Source: Runella sp. MFBS21
Lineage (GTDB): Bacteria > Bacteroidota > Bacteroidia > Cytophagales > Spirosomataceae
Reading direction: 5' to 3'
NCBI RefSeq assembly: GCF_029433105.1
Contig: NZ_JARNTW010000018.1
Span: forward strand, 1-64,000
Length of the DNA: 64,000 nucleotides
Made by a program: the position numbers and the translations under genes
The notes under the pieces: generated by a model
What the model was told of the DNA's origin: nothing
Databases searched by the model: none
Seen by the model: only the letters and a program-made list of their open reading frames with translations
In this document: positions 36,566 to 45,153 of the stretch, one piece after another
How the letters are laid out: each line of letters starts with the position of its first letter
Numbering within the stretch: position 1 is the stretch's first letter

Positions 36566-37714
36566 CTAATCACCGTCATTGTCGGTATAAGTAATCACAA
36601 TACTCATAGCGGCGGTCATGTCGACTTTAAGCATTCTAACCGCTTTTTGCATTTCGGTATATACTTGGACTACGGCAGTATTATTGGTTTTTACTTCTTC
36701 ATAAAGATTAGACTTGAGGGCATCCATTCTGGATTTGCTCACCCCAAACTGCGCATTGATGATTTCGGACAAAGTCTTGCCAGTGGCACTGTCTTTGGCT
36801 CCTAAGGCATCTAAGTAAGTTTTGAAAGAAGGCCCTTCGGCGTTCGTTTTTACGTTTTTACCATTGAAAAAATCTACTACGGCTTGATGAGCCGTTTGGG
36901 CCAAAACATTGGAAATATCTTTTTTATAAAAAGCTTCTACTTTTTCGGGAGCTACTACCCCATTGAGCATAGCACCTGATGGAATCCCAAACTTACCAGA
37001 ACGAATAAAACGCTCATAATGAAGCACATATCCATTCACTAGTTCTCCCATTGGCGAGCCAATGTCTAGACCCGTTTTGGTCGTAAATTCTTCGCGATAG
37101 CTCCCGTTCCAATCACTTATTACTTTGGTAATCAAAGCATTCATGTGATCCACGATGCGCTTTATATATGCCAAACGCTTAACCCCCTCGGTAGCATTGG
37201 TATAAAAAGCTACCGTTTCGGCGTCGGTTGTACCCACGCCATTGAGCAAATAATCTAATGCCGGAAATCCCTGCTTGTCATAAGAACTTGCCACTTCTAA
37301 GTTGACCGACGGATCGGCTATATACTGCGTGATACCTGCTACGCTAGTGGGGTAAATATTATAAAAATTTCGCATAGCCGCTCGATTGGCAGGCCCTACG
37401 TCAAACAACTCCACTTTTTGCCATTCGATATAAGCCTCACGCCAAGCCTGACGAAACTCGCCCAAGGTAGTAGCATCGGGTTTAGCCGTAAAAGCTTGCG
37501 ACTTACTATTCATCGCATCAAATTTCACTTTGAAATTGGCGTAAGAAGGAATAATAATATTATCCGCCAAATGCGTTAGTAATACTTTTCGGTCTTTGGA
37601 GGTATCGGTAGGCTCCGGTTCTTGAGGGGTGTCATTGTTAGAACAAGCCCAAATCAGTATTCCGAACAACACAAAAACGCTTGTTTTGAATAGAATATGT
37701 TTCGATTTTAACAT
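36566..37714 (-). CDS. Imelysin-family lipoprotein
   Basis: From ATG 37714 the 382-residue protein has a lipobox (LFGILIWAC, Cys about 24) and an imelysin-like all-helical domain. Recognisable parts are AFRQAWREAYIEWQKVELFDVGP, YDKQGFPALDYLLNG and a helical repeat in the second half. Canonical imelysins carry GxHxxE as an iron-binding motif. Here the equivalent is G-F-P-A-L-D, with His and Glu replaced. Such variants occur in Bacteroidota and may bind a different metal or use other residues. Periplasmic iron handling is inferred from the operon. Confidence 0.87.
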   Translation of the reverse strand: MLKSKHILFKTSVFVLFGILIWACSNNDTPQEPEPTDTSKDRKVLLTHLADNIIIPSYANFKVKFDAMNSKSQAFTAKPDATTLGEFRQAWREAYIEWQKVELFDVGPANRAAMRNFYNIYPTSVAGITQYIADPSVNLEVASSYDKQGFPALDYLLNGVGTTDAETVAFYTNATEGVKRLAYIKRIVDHMNALITKVISDWNGSYREEFTTKTGLDIGSPMGELVNGYVLHYERFIRSGKFGIPSGAMLNGVVAPEKVEAFYKKDISNVLAQTAHQAVVDFFNGKNVKTNAEGPSFKTYLDALGAKDSATGKTLSEIINAQFGVSKSRMDALKSNLYEEVKTNNTAVVQVYTEMQKAVRMLKVDMTAAMSIVITYTDNDGD

Positions 37715-37733
37715 AGGGTTTTTAAGCAACAAG

Positions 37734-37767
37734 GGAGGACAAAGCAACTACGGATGCTCTGTCCTCC
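37734..37767 (-). other. Intercistronic hairpin between DUF4856 and imelysin genes
   Basis: GGAGGACA and TGTCCTCC pair perfectly across an 18-nt loop, 20 nt before the imelysin start. On the transcribed strand no U-tract follows, so a role in mRNA processing, stability or translation control is more likely than termination. Confidence 0.5.
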
Positions 37768-37845
37768 TTTTGGTAAACGGATATTTGAATAAGTGATTGA
37801 TAATCAACTAAGACTATTCTCATCACTCAACTGTATTTTAGTTTT

Positions 37846-39003
37846 TTAAAGTTTAAATTTTGCTTTAATCGCGTCTGATGCAGCAGAGATTTTGGCAGGC
37901 GTCAAGTCCCAATAGCCATTAGGGGCATCTAAGATTAAAGCCTTGAGGATATTGTCGGAGAAGGTAGCGTCAGCGCCGTTGATTGTGGCAAAACGCAATG
38001 AATAAATAAACCCTAACCCTTCGCCAATCGCATGTACACGAGCTGCTTCCGTTTGGGCATTTACGTATTTAGGCCCTAAGTATCCAAGTGCCGCCGAGGC
38101 AATTGCTTTTTCCATCTCAGCTTTGATAAAGTCAGCTTGTTTTTTAAGCTCCACTTTATCATTATTGACAATCGCCGCTCTGCCTCTCAAAAAAGCAGGG
38201 AATATCTTAGCATAAGCGCCCTTGTTGTATTCCCAGATATACGAACCCAACGCAAATTCGGTAGTTCCTCTTTGGGCATCTGTTGAACCCTTCAAAAATA
38301 CCTGATTGAGGGTCAAAAGGCCATAAGCTTCATCCCAATTTTGCTCAAGTTGGGTGTAATTTTCCCCCGTCAATACTTTAGAGTTATCAGCATCCAACCC
38401 TTTGGTTAAGAGCACATTGCCAATATAATCATACTGTAAAGCACCAATCAATGACTTCTGAATGATTTGGATAGGTTCAATTCCTTTGGCATCTACCAAG
38501 TAAGTACCTAGTTTTCCAGCTTTGCCTTTCTCTGCCGTAGCGGTTACAGATTTACTTGCTTCGGCTACTGCACTAATGTAAGTATCAATGTGAGCCCTTA
38601 CTTTTTCTGCTTCTGTAGTAGACCAAGAAGAGGCGGTTACATTACGTAACTGTACCCCTGAAGTATTTAGTTTAGTACTGTCCGCAAAGGGGCTGCCTGT
38701 ATTGGCATACATATTTTTTAAGACCGTAGCATCAATCTGCTTATTGCCACTGATTGAGGAGCTGATGTAGGTATTAAGTGCCTGAAACATCTTATAGCGA
38801 TTATTGCCATTGGCTAAATCAACGGTGGTTGTGCCCGTTTCGTCCACAAACAAACTACTGTAAGGTGTAGTCTCTGTAAGGGTGCTATAATCAATTGATT
38901 TTCGTAGCTGTGGTACGGTTTCGTCTTCTTTTGAACAAGCGCCTAGTCCTAAAGCTACAACCGCTACCAATGAAAATTTTGAGAATGAAGAAATGTTTAA
39001 CAT
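37846..39003 (-). CDS. DUF4856 domain lipoprotein
   Basis: The 385-residue protein has a lipobox (VALGLGACSKEDE, Cys about 23). Its domain is mostly helical, with YSTLTETTPYSSLF, AQNQ-like helices and LGSYIWEYNKGAYAKIFPAFLRG, matching DUF4856. These proteins are usually encoded next to imelysin genes in Bacteroidota and share helical repeats with them, so they are thought to act in the same periplasmic iron process. It is the first gene of the operon. Its promoter carries a Fur-box-like motif. Confidence 0.83.
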   Translation of the reverse strand: MLNISSFSKFSLVAVVALGLGACSKEDETVPQLRKSIDYSTLTETTPYSSLFVDETGTTTVDLANGNNRYKMFQALNTYISSSISGNKQIDATVLKNMYANTGSPFADSTKLNTSGVQLRNVTASSWSTTEAEKVRAHIDTYISAVAEASKSVTATAEKGKAGKLGTYLVDAKGIEPIQIIQKSLIGALQYDYIGNVLLTKGLDADNSKVLTGENYTQLEQNWDEAYGLLTLNQVFLKGSTDAQRGTTEFALGSYIWEYNKGAYAKIFPAFLRGRAAIVNNDKVELKKQADFIKAEMEKAIASAALGYLGPKYVNAQTEAARVHAIGEGLGFIYSLRFATINGADATFSDNILKALILDAPNGYWDLTPAKISAASDAIKAKFKL

Positions 39004-39031
39004 CGTTTTTAGGCTTTTTCATTTACCGACG

Positions 39032-39067
39032 CAAACTTCTACATTATTTAGACTAAGTACAAATTAA
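39032..39067 (-). promoter_or_regulatory. Promoter of the DUF4856 operon with Fur-box-like motif
   Basis: On the plus strand 39044-39067 reads TTATTTAGACTAAGTA then CAAATTAA, 21 of 24 bases identical to the motif in the Fur-family gene promoter (62613-62636). Read on the minus strand, TTTG (-33) and GAAGTTTG (39032-39039, one mismatch to TAnnTTTG) flank it with a 20-bp spacer, so a bound repressor would block the promoter. Confidence 0.6.
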
Positions 39068-39237
39068 AAAACATTTTTTTTGCGAAAAATTTTACCCATA
39101 CTCTCTTATTTAGCATAGCATATCCCCTCTTTTGCTTCTATTTAGTACTCATTCTTCCCCATTTGAGACATGGTATATTATTAGTAATAAAACACTTAGA
39201 AAATAAGTACTGACATTTAATTCAATCAAAACACGCT

Positions 39238-39783
39238 ATGAAAACGCTCTTAATAAGTACAGTGATTATACTTGCAGTGATGAGCTGTAATACCGTAAAA
39301 GTATCTCGTTCAAAGACCGATTTATCTAAATACAAGACGTATGCTTTCATGGAGCCCGACGTAAAAGCAGGGAAAAATCCTCTTTATTATAATGACATCG
39401 CCACCCAAAATGTAGAGATGGTCGTTGACAATTCCCTTTCTGAAAAAGGCTTACAAAAAGATGAAGATTCTCCAGACTTGCTGATTGGTTATCACTTTTT
39501 TGTGCAGCAAAAAACCCGAACCGTCACCGATCCGCCTATTTATGGTCCCTATATGGGATGGGGACGCTGGGGATGGCGAGGATGGGCTCCTGGGTATTGG
39601 GGATGGGGACGTACTCGTACCGAAAAATATGAAGATGGCACCCTCGTAGTAGATATGGTAGATGCCCGTACCAAGAAACTGGTTTGGCGAGGTTCTATTC
39701 AAAATGCGGTGAGTAGTCCCGCCAACATTACCGAAAGGCTTCCTCGTGAGGTAAACAAAATTCTGGAAAAGTACCCTGGATAA
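39238..39783 (+). CDS. DUF4136 domain lipoprotein
   Basis: This 181-residue protein has a lipobox (VIILAVMSC, Cys 17) and a DUF4136 domain: LSKYKTYAFMEPD near residue 28, LLIGYHFFVQQKT near 80, then EDGTLVVDMVDARTKKLVWRG near 140. Between them lies a Gly/Trp/Arg-rich stretch (about 102-124) with repeated GWG units. DUF4136 proteins are envelope lipoproteins of unknown function. The ATG is well placed and the gene ends 15 nt before a bidirectional terminator. Confidence 0.88.
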   Translation: MKTLLISTVIILAVMSCNTVKVSRSKTDLSKYKTYAFMEPDVKAGKNPLYYNDIATQNVEMVVDNSLSEKGLQKDEDSPDLLIGYHFFVQQKTRTVTDPPIYGPYMGWGRWGWRGWAPGYWGWGRTRTEKYEDGTLVVDMVDARTKKLVWRGSIQNAVSSPANITERLPREVNKILEKYPG

Positions 39784-39798
39784 ATACCCTCTTTGAAT

Positions 39799-39832
39799 AA
39801 AAAAGCCCGAATCGAAAGATTCGGGCTTTTTT
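39799..39832. terminator. Bidirectional terminator between DUF4136 and mfd
   Basis: A perfect stem (AAAAAAGCCCGAATC with its complement) closes on a GAAA tetraloop, giving U-tracts on both strands. It serves both convergent genes. Confidence 0.93.
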
Positions 39833-39835
39833 ATT

Positions 39836-42800
39836 TTATTTCAGTGTCAAGGCTTCTAAAATAGTCCGCATTTCGTCTACGGTTTTGACATCTGAGCAAG
39901 TTACTAATAATTTATTTTTGAGATCTTTGAGCGCAAAACGCTTTGGATTGCGCTGAATATGAGAGAGAATATGCCCAAACTTATCTGATTGAAAGAAGGC
40001 ATCATTGCCAGTAGTGACAAAATAACCTTTGAGCGTGTTGTTTTTAAGGGTCAACTTTTCCATAAATAGCGCTTCGGCCATCCACCTGATTTTCACCATC
40101 TCTATTAACCCTTTCACTTCCTCAGGGAGCGGGCCGAAGCGGTCTGTAACCTCACCTCTAAACGCACTTAACTCATCTTCACTATCGATGTTGTCCAGAC
40201 GAGTATATAACGACAAACGTTCAGAAATATTTTTCACATAGCTATCAGGAATTAAAATTGCCAAGTCTGTTTCTATCTGACAGTCGGTATTGACTACCTC
40301 AACAGCCTCTCCCAAATCAAACAAATCTTTGAAAGTAGTTTGTTTTAATTCTTGTACGGCTTCGTCCAAAATCTTATGATATAGCTCATAGCCAAGGTCG
40401 TTGATAAAACCGCTTTGCTCTGCCCCAAGCAAATTTCCAGCACCCCGAATATCCAAGTCCCGCATAGCCACCTTAAAGCCATCTCCTAGCTCCGAAAACT
40501 CTTCCAATGTTTGTAAACGCTTACGGGCATCGGTAGTTAGATGCGAAATAGGAGGCGTAAGCAGATAACAAAACGCTTTCCGATTACTACGCCCTACCCG
40601 TCCACGCATCTGGTGCAAATCCGACATTCCAAAATAATGCGCTTGATTGATGATAATGGTATTGGCATTGGGAATATCTATACCCGATTCGATGATGTTG
40701 GTACTTACCAAAATATCGTATTCACCTTCGATGAACCTCATCATCACTTTTTCGAGTTTTTCGCCCTCCATTTGACCATGAGCTACGCCGATGCGCACTT
40801 CTGGTACTAGTCTCAAAATAAGGTTTGCGATAGATTCTATATCATTGACTCGATTATGCACAAAAAATACCTGTCCTCCTCGGTTTACTTCATAACTTAC
40901 CGCATCCCTGATAAATATTTCATTGAATACTTGTACCTCTGTGGTCACGGGTTGGCGATTGGGAGGTGGTGTAGCAATCACTGACAAATCTCGTGCTCCC
41001 ATCAACGAAAAATGAAGCGTACGCGGAATAGGCGTCGCCGTCAATGTCAATACATCAATATTGATCCGCATTTCTTTGAGTCGGTCTTTAACCTTTACCC
41101 CAAACTTTTGCTCTTCGTCAATAATGAGCAGCCCCAAATCTTTAAACTTAATATCTTTGTTCACGATTCGGTGCGTCCCAATCAATATATCCACTCTTCC
41201 TGATTCTACCTCTTTCAGAATTTCCTTGATTTGCTTGTCGGATTTGAAGCGATTGATGTATTCTACCCTAGCCGGAAAATCTGCAAGTCGTTCGCTAAAA
41301 GTCTTGTAATGCTGCATGGCCAGTATCGTCGTAGGCACTAGCACCGCCACTTGCTTGCTATCAGTTACGGCTTTGAAAGCCGCTCTAATAGCGACTTCAG
41401 TCTTGCCAAATCCCACATCTCCACATACTAATCTATCCATAGGATGTGGTTTTTCCATGTCGTCTTTGACGTCAGATGTCGATTTGGCTTGGTCGGGAGT
41501 ATCTTCGTACAAAAACGACGATTCAAGCTCTGCTTGTAAATAGGTATCGCGACTAAAAGCAAATCCATTGGCCGAACGCCTCTTGGCATATAGCCCAATC
41601 AATTCTTGGGCAATGTCTTTGAGTTGTCGTTTTACTTTTGATTTTTTATTTTCCCATTCTTGTGAGCCCAACTTGCTCATTGTCACTATCCCACCTTCTT
41701 TGCCAGTGTATTTGGCGATTTTGTGCAAGCTATGAATACTCACAAACAAGATGTCGTTGTCGCGGTACACGAGCCGAATCGCCTCTTGCTCTTTTCCGCC
41801 CACATCTACCTTTTCAAGACCCGCAAACCGACCAATACCATAATCAACGTGAGTCACAAAATCGCCCGATTTGAGCGACTTCAGTTCTTTTAACGTAAGG
41901 GCTTTGGATTTGCTGAATTTTTCTTTGACGTGGTATTTGTGAAACCGAGCAAATATTTGGTGATCGGTATAACACACTATTTTTAGCTGCTCATCCACAA
42001 ATCCTTCTCGCAAGGAGATATTCATCGGACGAAACTTCACATAAGGGTCGAGTTCGTCAAAGATTTTTTCGAGGCGTTCGAGCTGCTTGACCGACTCCGC
42101 CACAATCACGTTTGTAAATCCTTGGTGTTGGCGCTCTGATAAGTCATCAATAAGACGTTTGAAGTCTTTATTGAAAGAAGGTTGCGGTTTAGCCCCCCAC
42201 GTACCACGAATTGGCAAATTACTATCGTCCTTTATGGTAAAAGGGCTATAAAAACGCCGACCAAACTCAATCGTCTTAAAATTTTTGATTTGATTCAAAA
42301 ACCCTCTCCTTGTTTCAAATATTTCGTTTGGATCCGATACTAGCTGTATATCTCCTCCCTTCACATTTTCTAGGGCCTTTTCCGCTTTTTCAAAACATTC
42401 TTCAATGACCTCAAGCGTAAGTTCAACGTCCTTAAACCAAAGGAGAGCATTGGAAGGAAAAAAACTCAAAAACGACTCACGCGTCTCTAGCGTAAGCTTG
42501 TTTTGAATATCTGGAATGATATTGATTTGCTTTTGGGTCTCAACCGAAAGTTGTGAGTCAGGATTAAACGAACGGATACTTTCCACCTCATCGCCAAATA
42601 GCTCTATGCGGTAAGGGTGCTCACTTGCAAATGAAAACACGTCGATAATCCCCCCTCGTACCGAAAACTGCCCTGCTTCATACACAAAGTCGGTGATTTC
42701 AAAGTCGTAGCTCAACAAAAACTCACGTAGAAATTGAGCATCCAGCCTTTCCCCAACTTTTACGGTAAAAGTATTCGAAAGTAAAGAACGCTTATTGATT

Positions 42801-43198
42801 ACCTTCTCAAACAATGCCTCTGGATAGGTCACAATCAGAAGATGCTCAGGAGTCGATACGTTGAGTTTATTTAAAATCTCAGCCCGCATCAATACATTGG
42901 CGTTTTCGATTTCTTCGTAGTGATAAGGGCGTTTGTAGGAAGTGGGATAATACAAAACCTCTTTTCCAAGTAAATTCTGCAAGTCATTTTGCAAGTAAGC
43001 CGCCTCTTCGCGGTCGTTGGTTACGAAGAGACACAAACGAGGCAAACTTTGATAAACCGCCCCTGCCAATACCGCATCCAAACTACCTGCCAAGCCTTTT
43101 ACTTGGACGTGAGCCTGCTGACTAGCTATTTGATTAATAATCATTTGAACGAAGCTATCGTTCTGATATAACGTAAGAAAATTGTGTGTTGAGAGCAT
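39836..43198 (-). CDS. mfd: Transcription-repair coupling factor Mfd
   Basis: From ATG 43198 the 1120-residue protein has the usual Bacteroidota start (LSTHNFLTLYQNDSF). It shows UvrB-homology domains 1-3, an RNA polymerase-interacting domain with the CarD-like HVDYGIGRFAGLEKVDV, and a RecG-like translocase with Walker A GDVGFGKTEVA, the DEEQ box (IDEEQKFG), TATPIPRT and QMRGRVGRS. A C-terminal regulatory domain follows. It removes stalled RNA polymerase at DNA lesions and recruits UvrA. The upstream frame to 43291 encodes an unrelated hydrophobic stretch and is rejected. It is a single gene. Confidence 0.96.
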   Translation of the reverse strand: MLSTHNFLTLYQNDSFVQMIINQIASQQAHVQVKGLAGSLDAVLAGAVYQSLPRLCLFVTNDREEAAYLQNDLQNLLGKEVLYYPTSYKRPYHYEEIENANVLMRAEILNKLNVSTPEHLLIVTYPEALFEKVINKRSLLSNTFTVKVGERLDAQFLREFLLSYDFEITDFVYEAGQFSVRGGIIDVFSFASEHPYRIELFGDEVESIRSFNPDSQLSVETQKQINIIPDIQNKLTLETRESFLSFFPSNALLWFKDVELTLEVIEECFEKAEKALENVKGGDIQLVSDPNEIFETRRGFLNQIKNFKTIEFGRRFYSPFTIKDDSNLPIRGTWGAKPQPSFNKDFKRLIDDLSERQHQGFTNVIVAESVKQLERLEKIFDELDPYVKFRPMNISLREGFVDEQLKIVCYTDHQIFARFHKYHVKEKFSKSKALTLKELKSLKSGDFVTHVDYGIGRFAGLEKVDVGGKEQEAIRLVYRDNDILFVSIHSLHKIAKYTGKEGGIVTMSKLGSQEWENKKSKVKRQLKDIAQELIGLYAKRRSANGFAFSRDTYLQAELESSFLYEDTPDQAKSTSDVKDDMEKPHPMDRLVCGDVGFGKTEVAIRAAFKAVTDSKQVAVLVPTTILAMQHYKTFSERLADFPARVEYINRFKSDKQIKEILKEVESGRVDILIGTHRIVNKDIKFKDLGLLIIDEEQKFGVKVKDRLKEMRINIDVLTLTATPIPRTLHFSLMGARDLSVIATPPPNRQPVTTEVQVFNEIFIRDAVSYEVNRGGQVFFVHNRVNDIESIANLILRLVPEVRIGVAHGQMEGEKLEKVMMRFIEGEYDILVSTNIIESGIDIPNANTIIINQAHYFGMSDLHQMRGRVGRSNRKAFCYLLTPPISHLTTDARKRLQTLEEFSELGDGFKVAMRDLDIRGAGNLLGAEQSGFINDLGYELYHKILDEAVQELKQTTFKDLFDLGEAVEVVNTDCQIETDLAILIPDSYVKNISERLSLYTRLDNIDSEDELSAFRGEVTDRFGPLPEEVKGLIEMVKIRWMAEALFMEKLTLKNNTLKGYFVTTGNDAFFQSDKFGHILSHIQRNPKRFALKDLKNKLLVTCSDVKTVDEMRTILEALTLK

Positions 43199-43403
43199 AT
43201 GAATACTTTCTCCAAAAGAGAAAAAAACTTGAGAATCTAAAATATTCCCTAATTGTATTAACAACAAAAGGCCGACGAGGGTTTCTCTCATCGGCTTAGA
43301 TTAGCATTACAAACTAAACAATAAATAGTGTAATCACCTCTTTTTGGAAGAGACAAAATTTGTATACAAGCAAAGTTTAGTCGCTATAGAATCGACTAAT
43401 TGC

Positions 43404-44126
43404 TTAAAAAGAGAATCGTAAACCACCCGTTACATTCATAACCCCTACATGCTGCTCAATGTTAACCAGCTGATTTACTTCTGGAAAACCTGTGGTTGAC
43501 ACTTGATTACTTACATTTTTAAAAGTAGTACTAATCAGCGTAGCATCAGCATTAATTACCAATGCTACCGCAGACGTAATACCTATATGAAAAGTCGCTC
43601 CTGCCCCATAAGCCCAATCTTGGGCATTTTGTGAATTGGTTATGACTTGGATGTCATAATTCTGAAATGTTCCTTTGGTCGTAAAATTGGGACTTTTGAC
43701 CGTAGCATATCCTACCAACAGACGCCCTTCTAAACCAAGGCGCTCACCCCCTAAGCGCAATGTTGGCCCAATCATCCCACTGAGTGCCGTCCATCCCTCT
43801 GAGGAGACAACCACAGGATTGACCACCCCATACTGCCCCGAAGCAACGAGTTTAATGCCCTCTTCTCGGGTATTGTTTTGATTATAAGAAAAACGAGCGG
43901 CCAATCCTATTCTTCTAGTAGGATAGTAACTTGCTACTATTTGGGCTCCAAGACCGTCATCAGCCAGTTCTCCACCTCTCGTTTCCCCAAATATTTTGGT
44001 AGCCACTTCGCGCATAGAAAGGCTTTTACCCACGGCTAGGTTAAGTGTAAAGCGACTATCTTGGGCTTGAGATACTATACTGCTTCCCGTAATTACAACA
44101 ATTAATAATCTAAAAAATCGCGACAT
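43404..44126 (-). CDS. Outer-membrane beta-barrel protein, 240 aa
   Basis: ATG 44126 gives a signal peptide (MSRFFRLLIVVITGSSIVSQ). The mature chain shows alternating beta strands with Tyr/Phe girdles (ASYYPTRRIGLAARFSYNQN, GAGATFHIGITSAVALVINA) and ends in GGLRFSF, a canonical terminal barrel strand with C-terminal Phe. It is probably an 8-stranded barrel related to the PorT/OmpW-like porin superfamily. Function is unknown. The upstream codons to 44183 are not a plausible signal. Confidence 0.78.
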   Translation of the reverse strand: MSRFFRLLIVVITGSSIVSQAQDSRFTLNLAVGKSLSMREVATKIFGETRGGELADDGLGAQIVASYYPTRRIGLAARFSYNQNNTREEGIKLVASGQYGVVNPVVVSSEGWTALSGMIGPTLRLGGERLGLEGRLLVGYATVKSPNFTTKGTFQNYDIQVITNSQNAQDWAYGAGATFHIGITSAVALVINADATLISTTFKNVSNQVSTTGFPEVNQLVNIEQHVGVMNVTGGLRFSF

Positions 44127-44272
44127 AAATCCTTTTAAAATTTCCGTAAAACTAACGCCATTTTCTTGCAAATAATTGCACATACAACTTTAAAACAGCT
44201 TTTTCTTATTTTAAGGACGTTTTGATCTTTTAAAAAGTCACTGATTTTTCTTTACTTTTTTCAAAAAAATAT

Positions 44273-44305
44273 TTGACTCTTACCTTAGGTCATAGTTTAC
44301 CTTTG
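44273..44305 (+). promoter_or_regulatory. MerR-type promoter with operator inside the spacer
   Basis: TTGACT (44273-44278) and TACCTTTG (44298-44305, fits TAnnTTTG) are separated by exactly 19 bp. The spacer and -7 region hold ACCTTAGGT (44282-44290) and the inverted repeat AGGT-N8-ACCT (44287-44302). MerR-family regulators act from operators between the promoter elements, so the gene just downstream (ATG 44327) is probably autoregulated. Confidence 0.65.
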
Positions 44306-44326
44306 AACCATCAATCTTCAATAGAA

Positions 44327-45094
44327 ATGGTAAAGTATACGGTAAAACAGCTAGCTAAAATCGCAGGGGTGAGTGTGCGCACACTACATCTTTATGATCG
44401 TCTAGGATTGCTAAAGCCTTTGCTACGTACAGAGGCTAAGTATCGACTCTACGGAGAAAAAGAATTGCTGAGACTACAGCAAGTATTGTTGTACAAAGAG
44501 CTAGACTTCCCGTTGGAGGAGATTCGCCAAATCCTCGACGATCCCAAATTTGACTTGTTTGAAGCGTTTGCCACTCATAAAGCAGCTCTCCAAACTCGCA
44601 AAAACCGACTAGAAATCCTTCTTAAGACGATTGACAAAACAATGTTAGAACTAAAAAACAAAAACATGCTTAATCACGAAGACTTATATGAAGGGCTGTC
44701 TAAAGAGACAGCAGACACCTACCGTAAAGCTGCGATAGATGCCTATGGCGATGAGGTCATAAGCAAAGCTGAAAATCATTTATTAAAAATGGGTAAAAGA
44801 AATTTTGAGCAGCTTAAAGCCGAACAACAAGAAATTGCGAAGGCCATAATAGCCAAGATGCACTTATCTCCTGAGAGCGTATCGGTGCAGGCATTGATTC
44901 TCCGGCATTATGAAAACATCCGTCAATTTTGGGGAACGGCACACTCTGAAGACCCTCAGGCAGAGGCGTATAAAGGATTAGGAGAATTGTACCTCACTGA
45001 CGAACGTTATACAACGATTGATGGTAAATCTAACCTTGCTTATGCTCAATTTTTGAGTAAAGCCATGACTTATTTTGCCGAAACTCAATTATAA
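44327..45094 (+). CDS. MerR-family regulator with TipAS antibiotic-recognition domain
   Basis: ATG 44327 starts a 255-residue protein. It has an N-terminal MerR winged helix (VKQLAKIAGVSVRTLHLYDRLGLLKP), a Tyr/Arg wing (YRLYGEKELLRLQQVLLYKELDFPLEEI), a dimerisation coiled coil (about 75-110), and a C-terminal TipAS domain (about 120-250) with MGKRNFEQLKAEQQEI and MTYFAETQL. TipAS binds thiopeptides and other hydrophobic drugs in Streptomyces TipA. No resistance gene adjoins, so it may control only itself or distant genes. The upstream TTG start would place coding sequence inside the promoter and is rejected. Confidence 0.88.
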   Translation: MVKYTVKQLAKIAGVSVRTLHLYDRLGLLKPLLRTEAKYRLYGEKELLRLQQVLLYKELDFPLEEIRQILDDPKFDLFEAFATHKAALQTRKNRLEILLKTIDKTMLELKNKNMLNHEDLYEGLSKETADTYRKAAIDAYGDEVISKAENHLLKMGKRNFEQLKAEQQEIAKAIIAKMHLSPESVSVQALILRHYENIRQFWGTAHSEDPQAEAYKGLGELYLTDERYTTIDGKSNLAYAQFLSKAMTYFAETQL

Positions 45095-45102
45095 GAAATA
45101 CC

Positions 45103-45140
45103 AAACCCCGACAACGACCAAAGCGTTATCGGGGTTTGAT
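45103..45140. terminator. Terminator between the MerR and BatA genes
   Basis: AAACCCCGACAACG (45103-45116) pairs with CGTTATCGGGGTTT (45124-45137) with one mismatch. The plus strand continues GATTATTTTTC. It serves the convergent genes on either side. Confidence 0.75.
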
Positions 45141-45153
45141 TATTTTTCTTCAC

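Noticed and set aside
43199-43291. Extended N-terminus of Mfd
   Set aside because: The extra 31 residues are a hydrophobic stretch unlike other Mfd proteins. ATG 43198 matches the family start.
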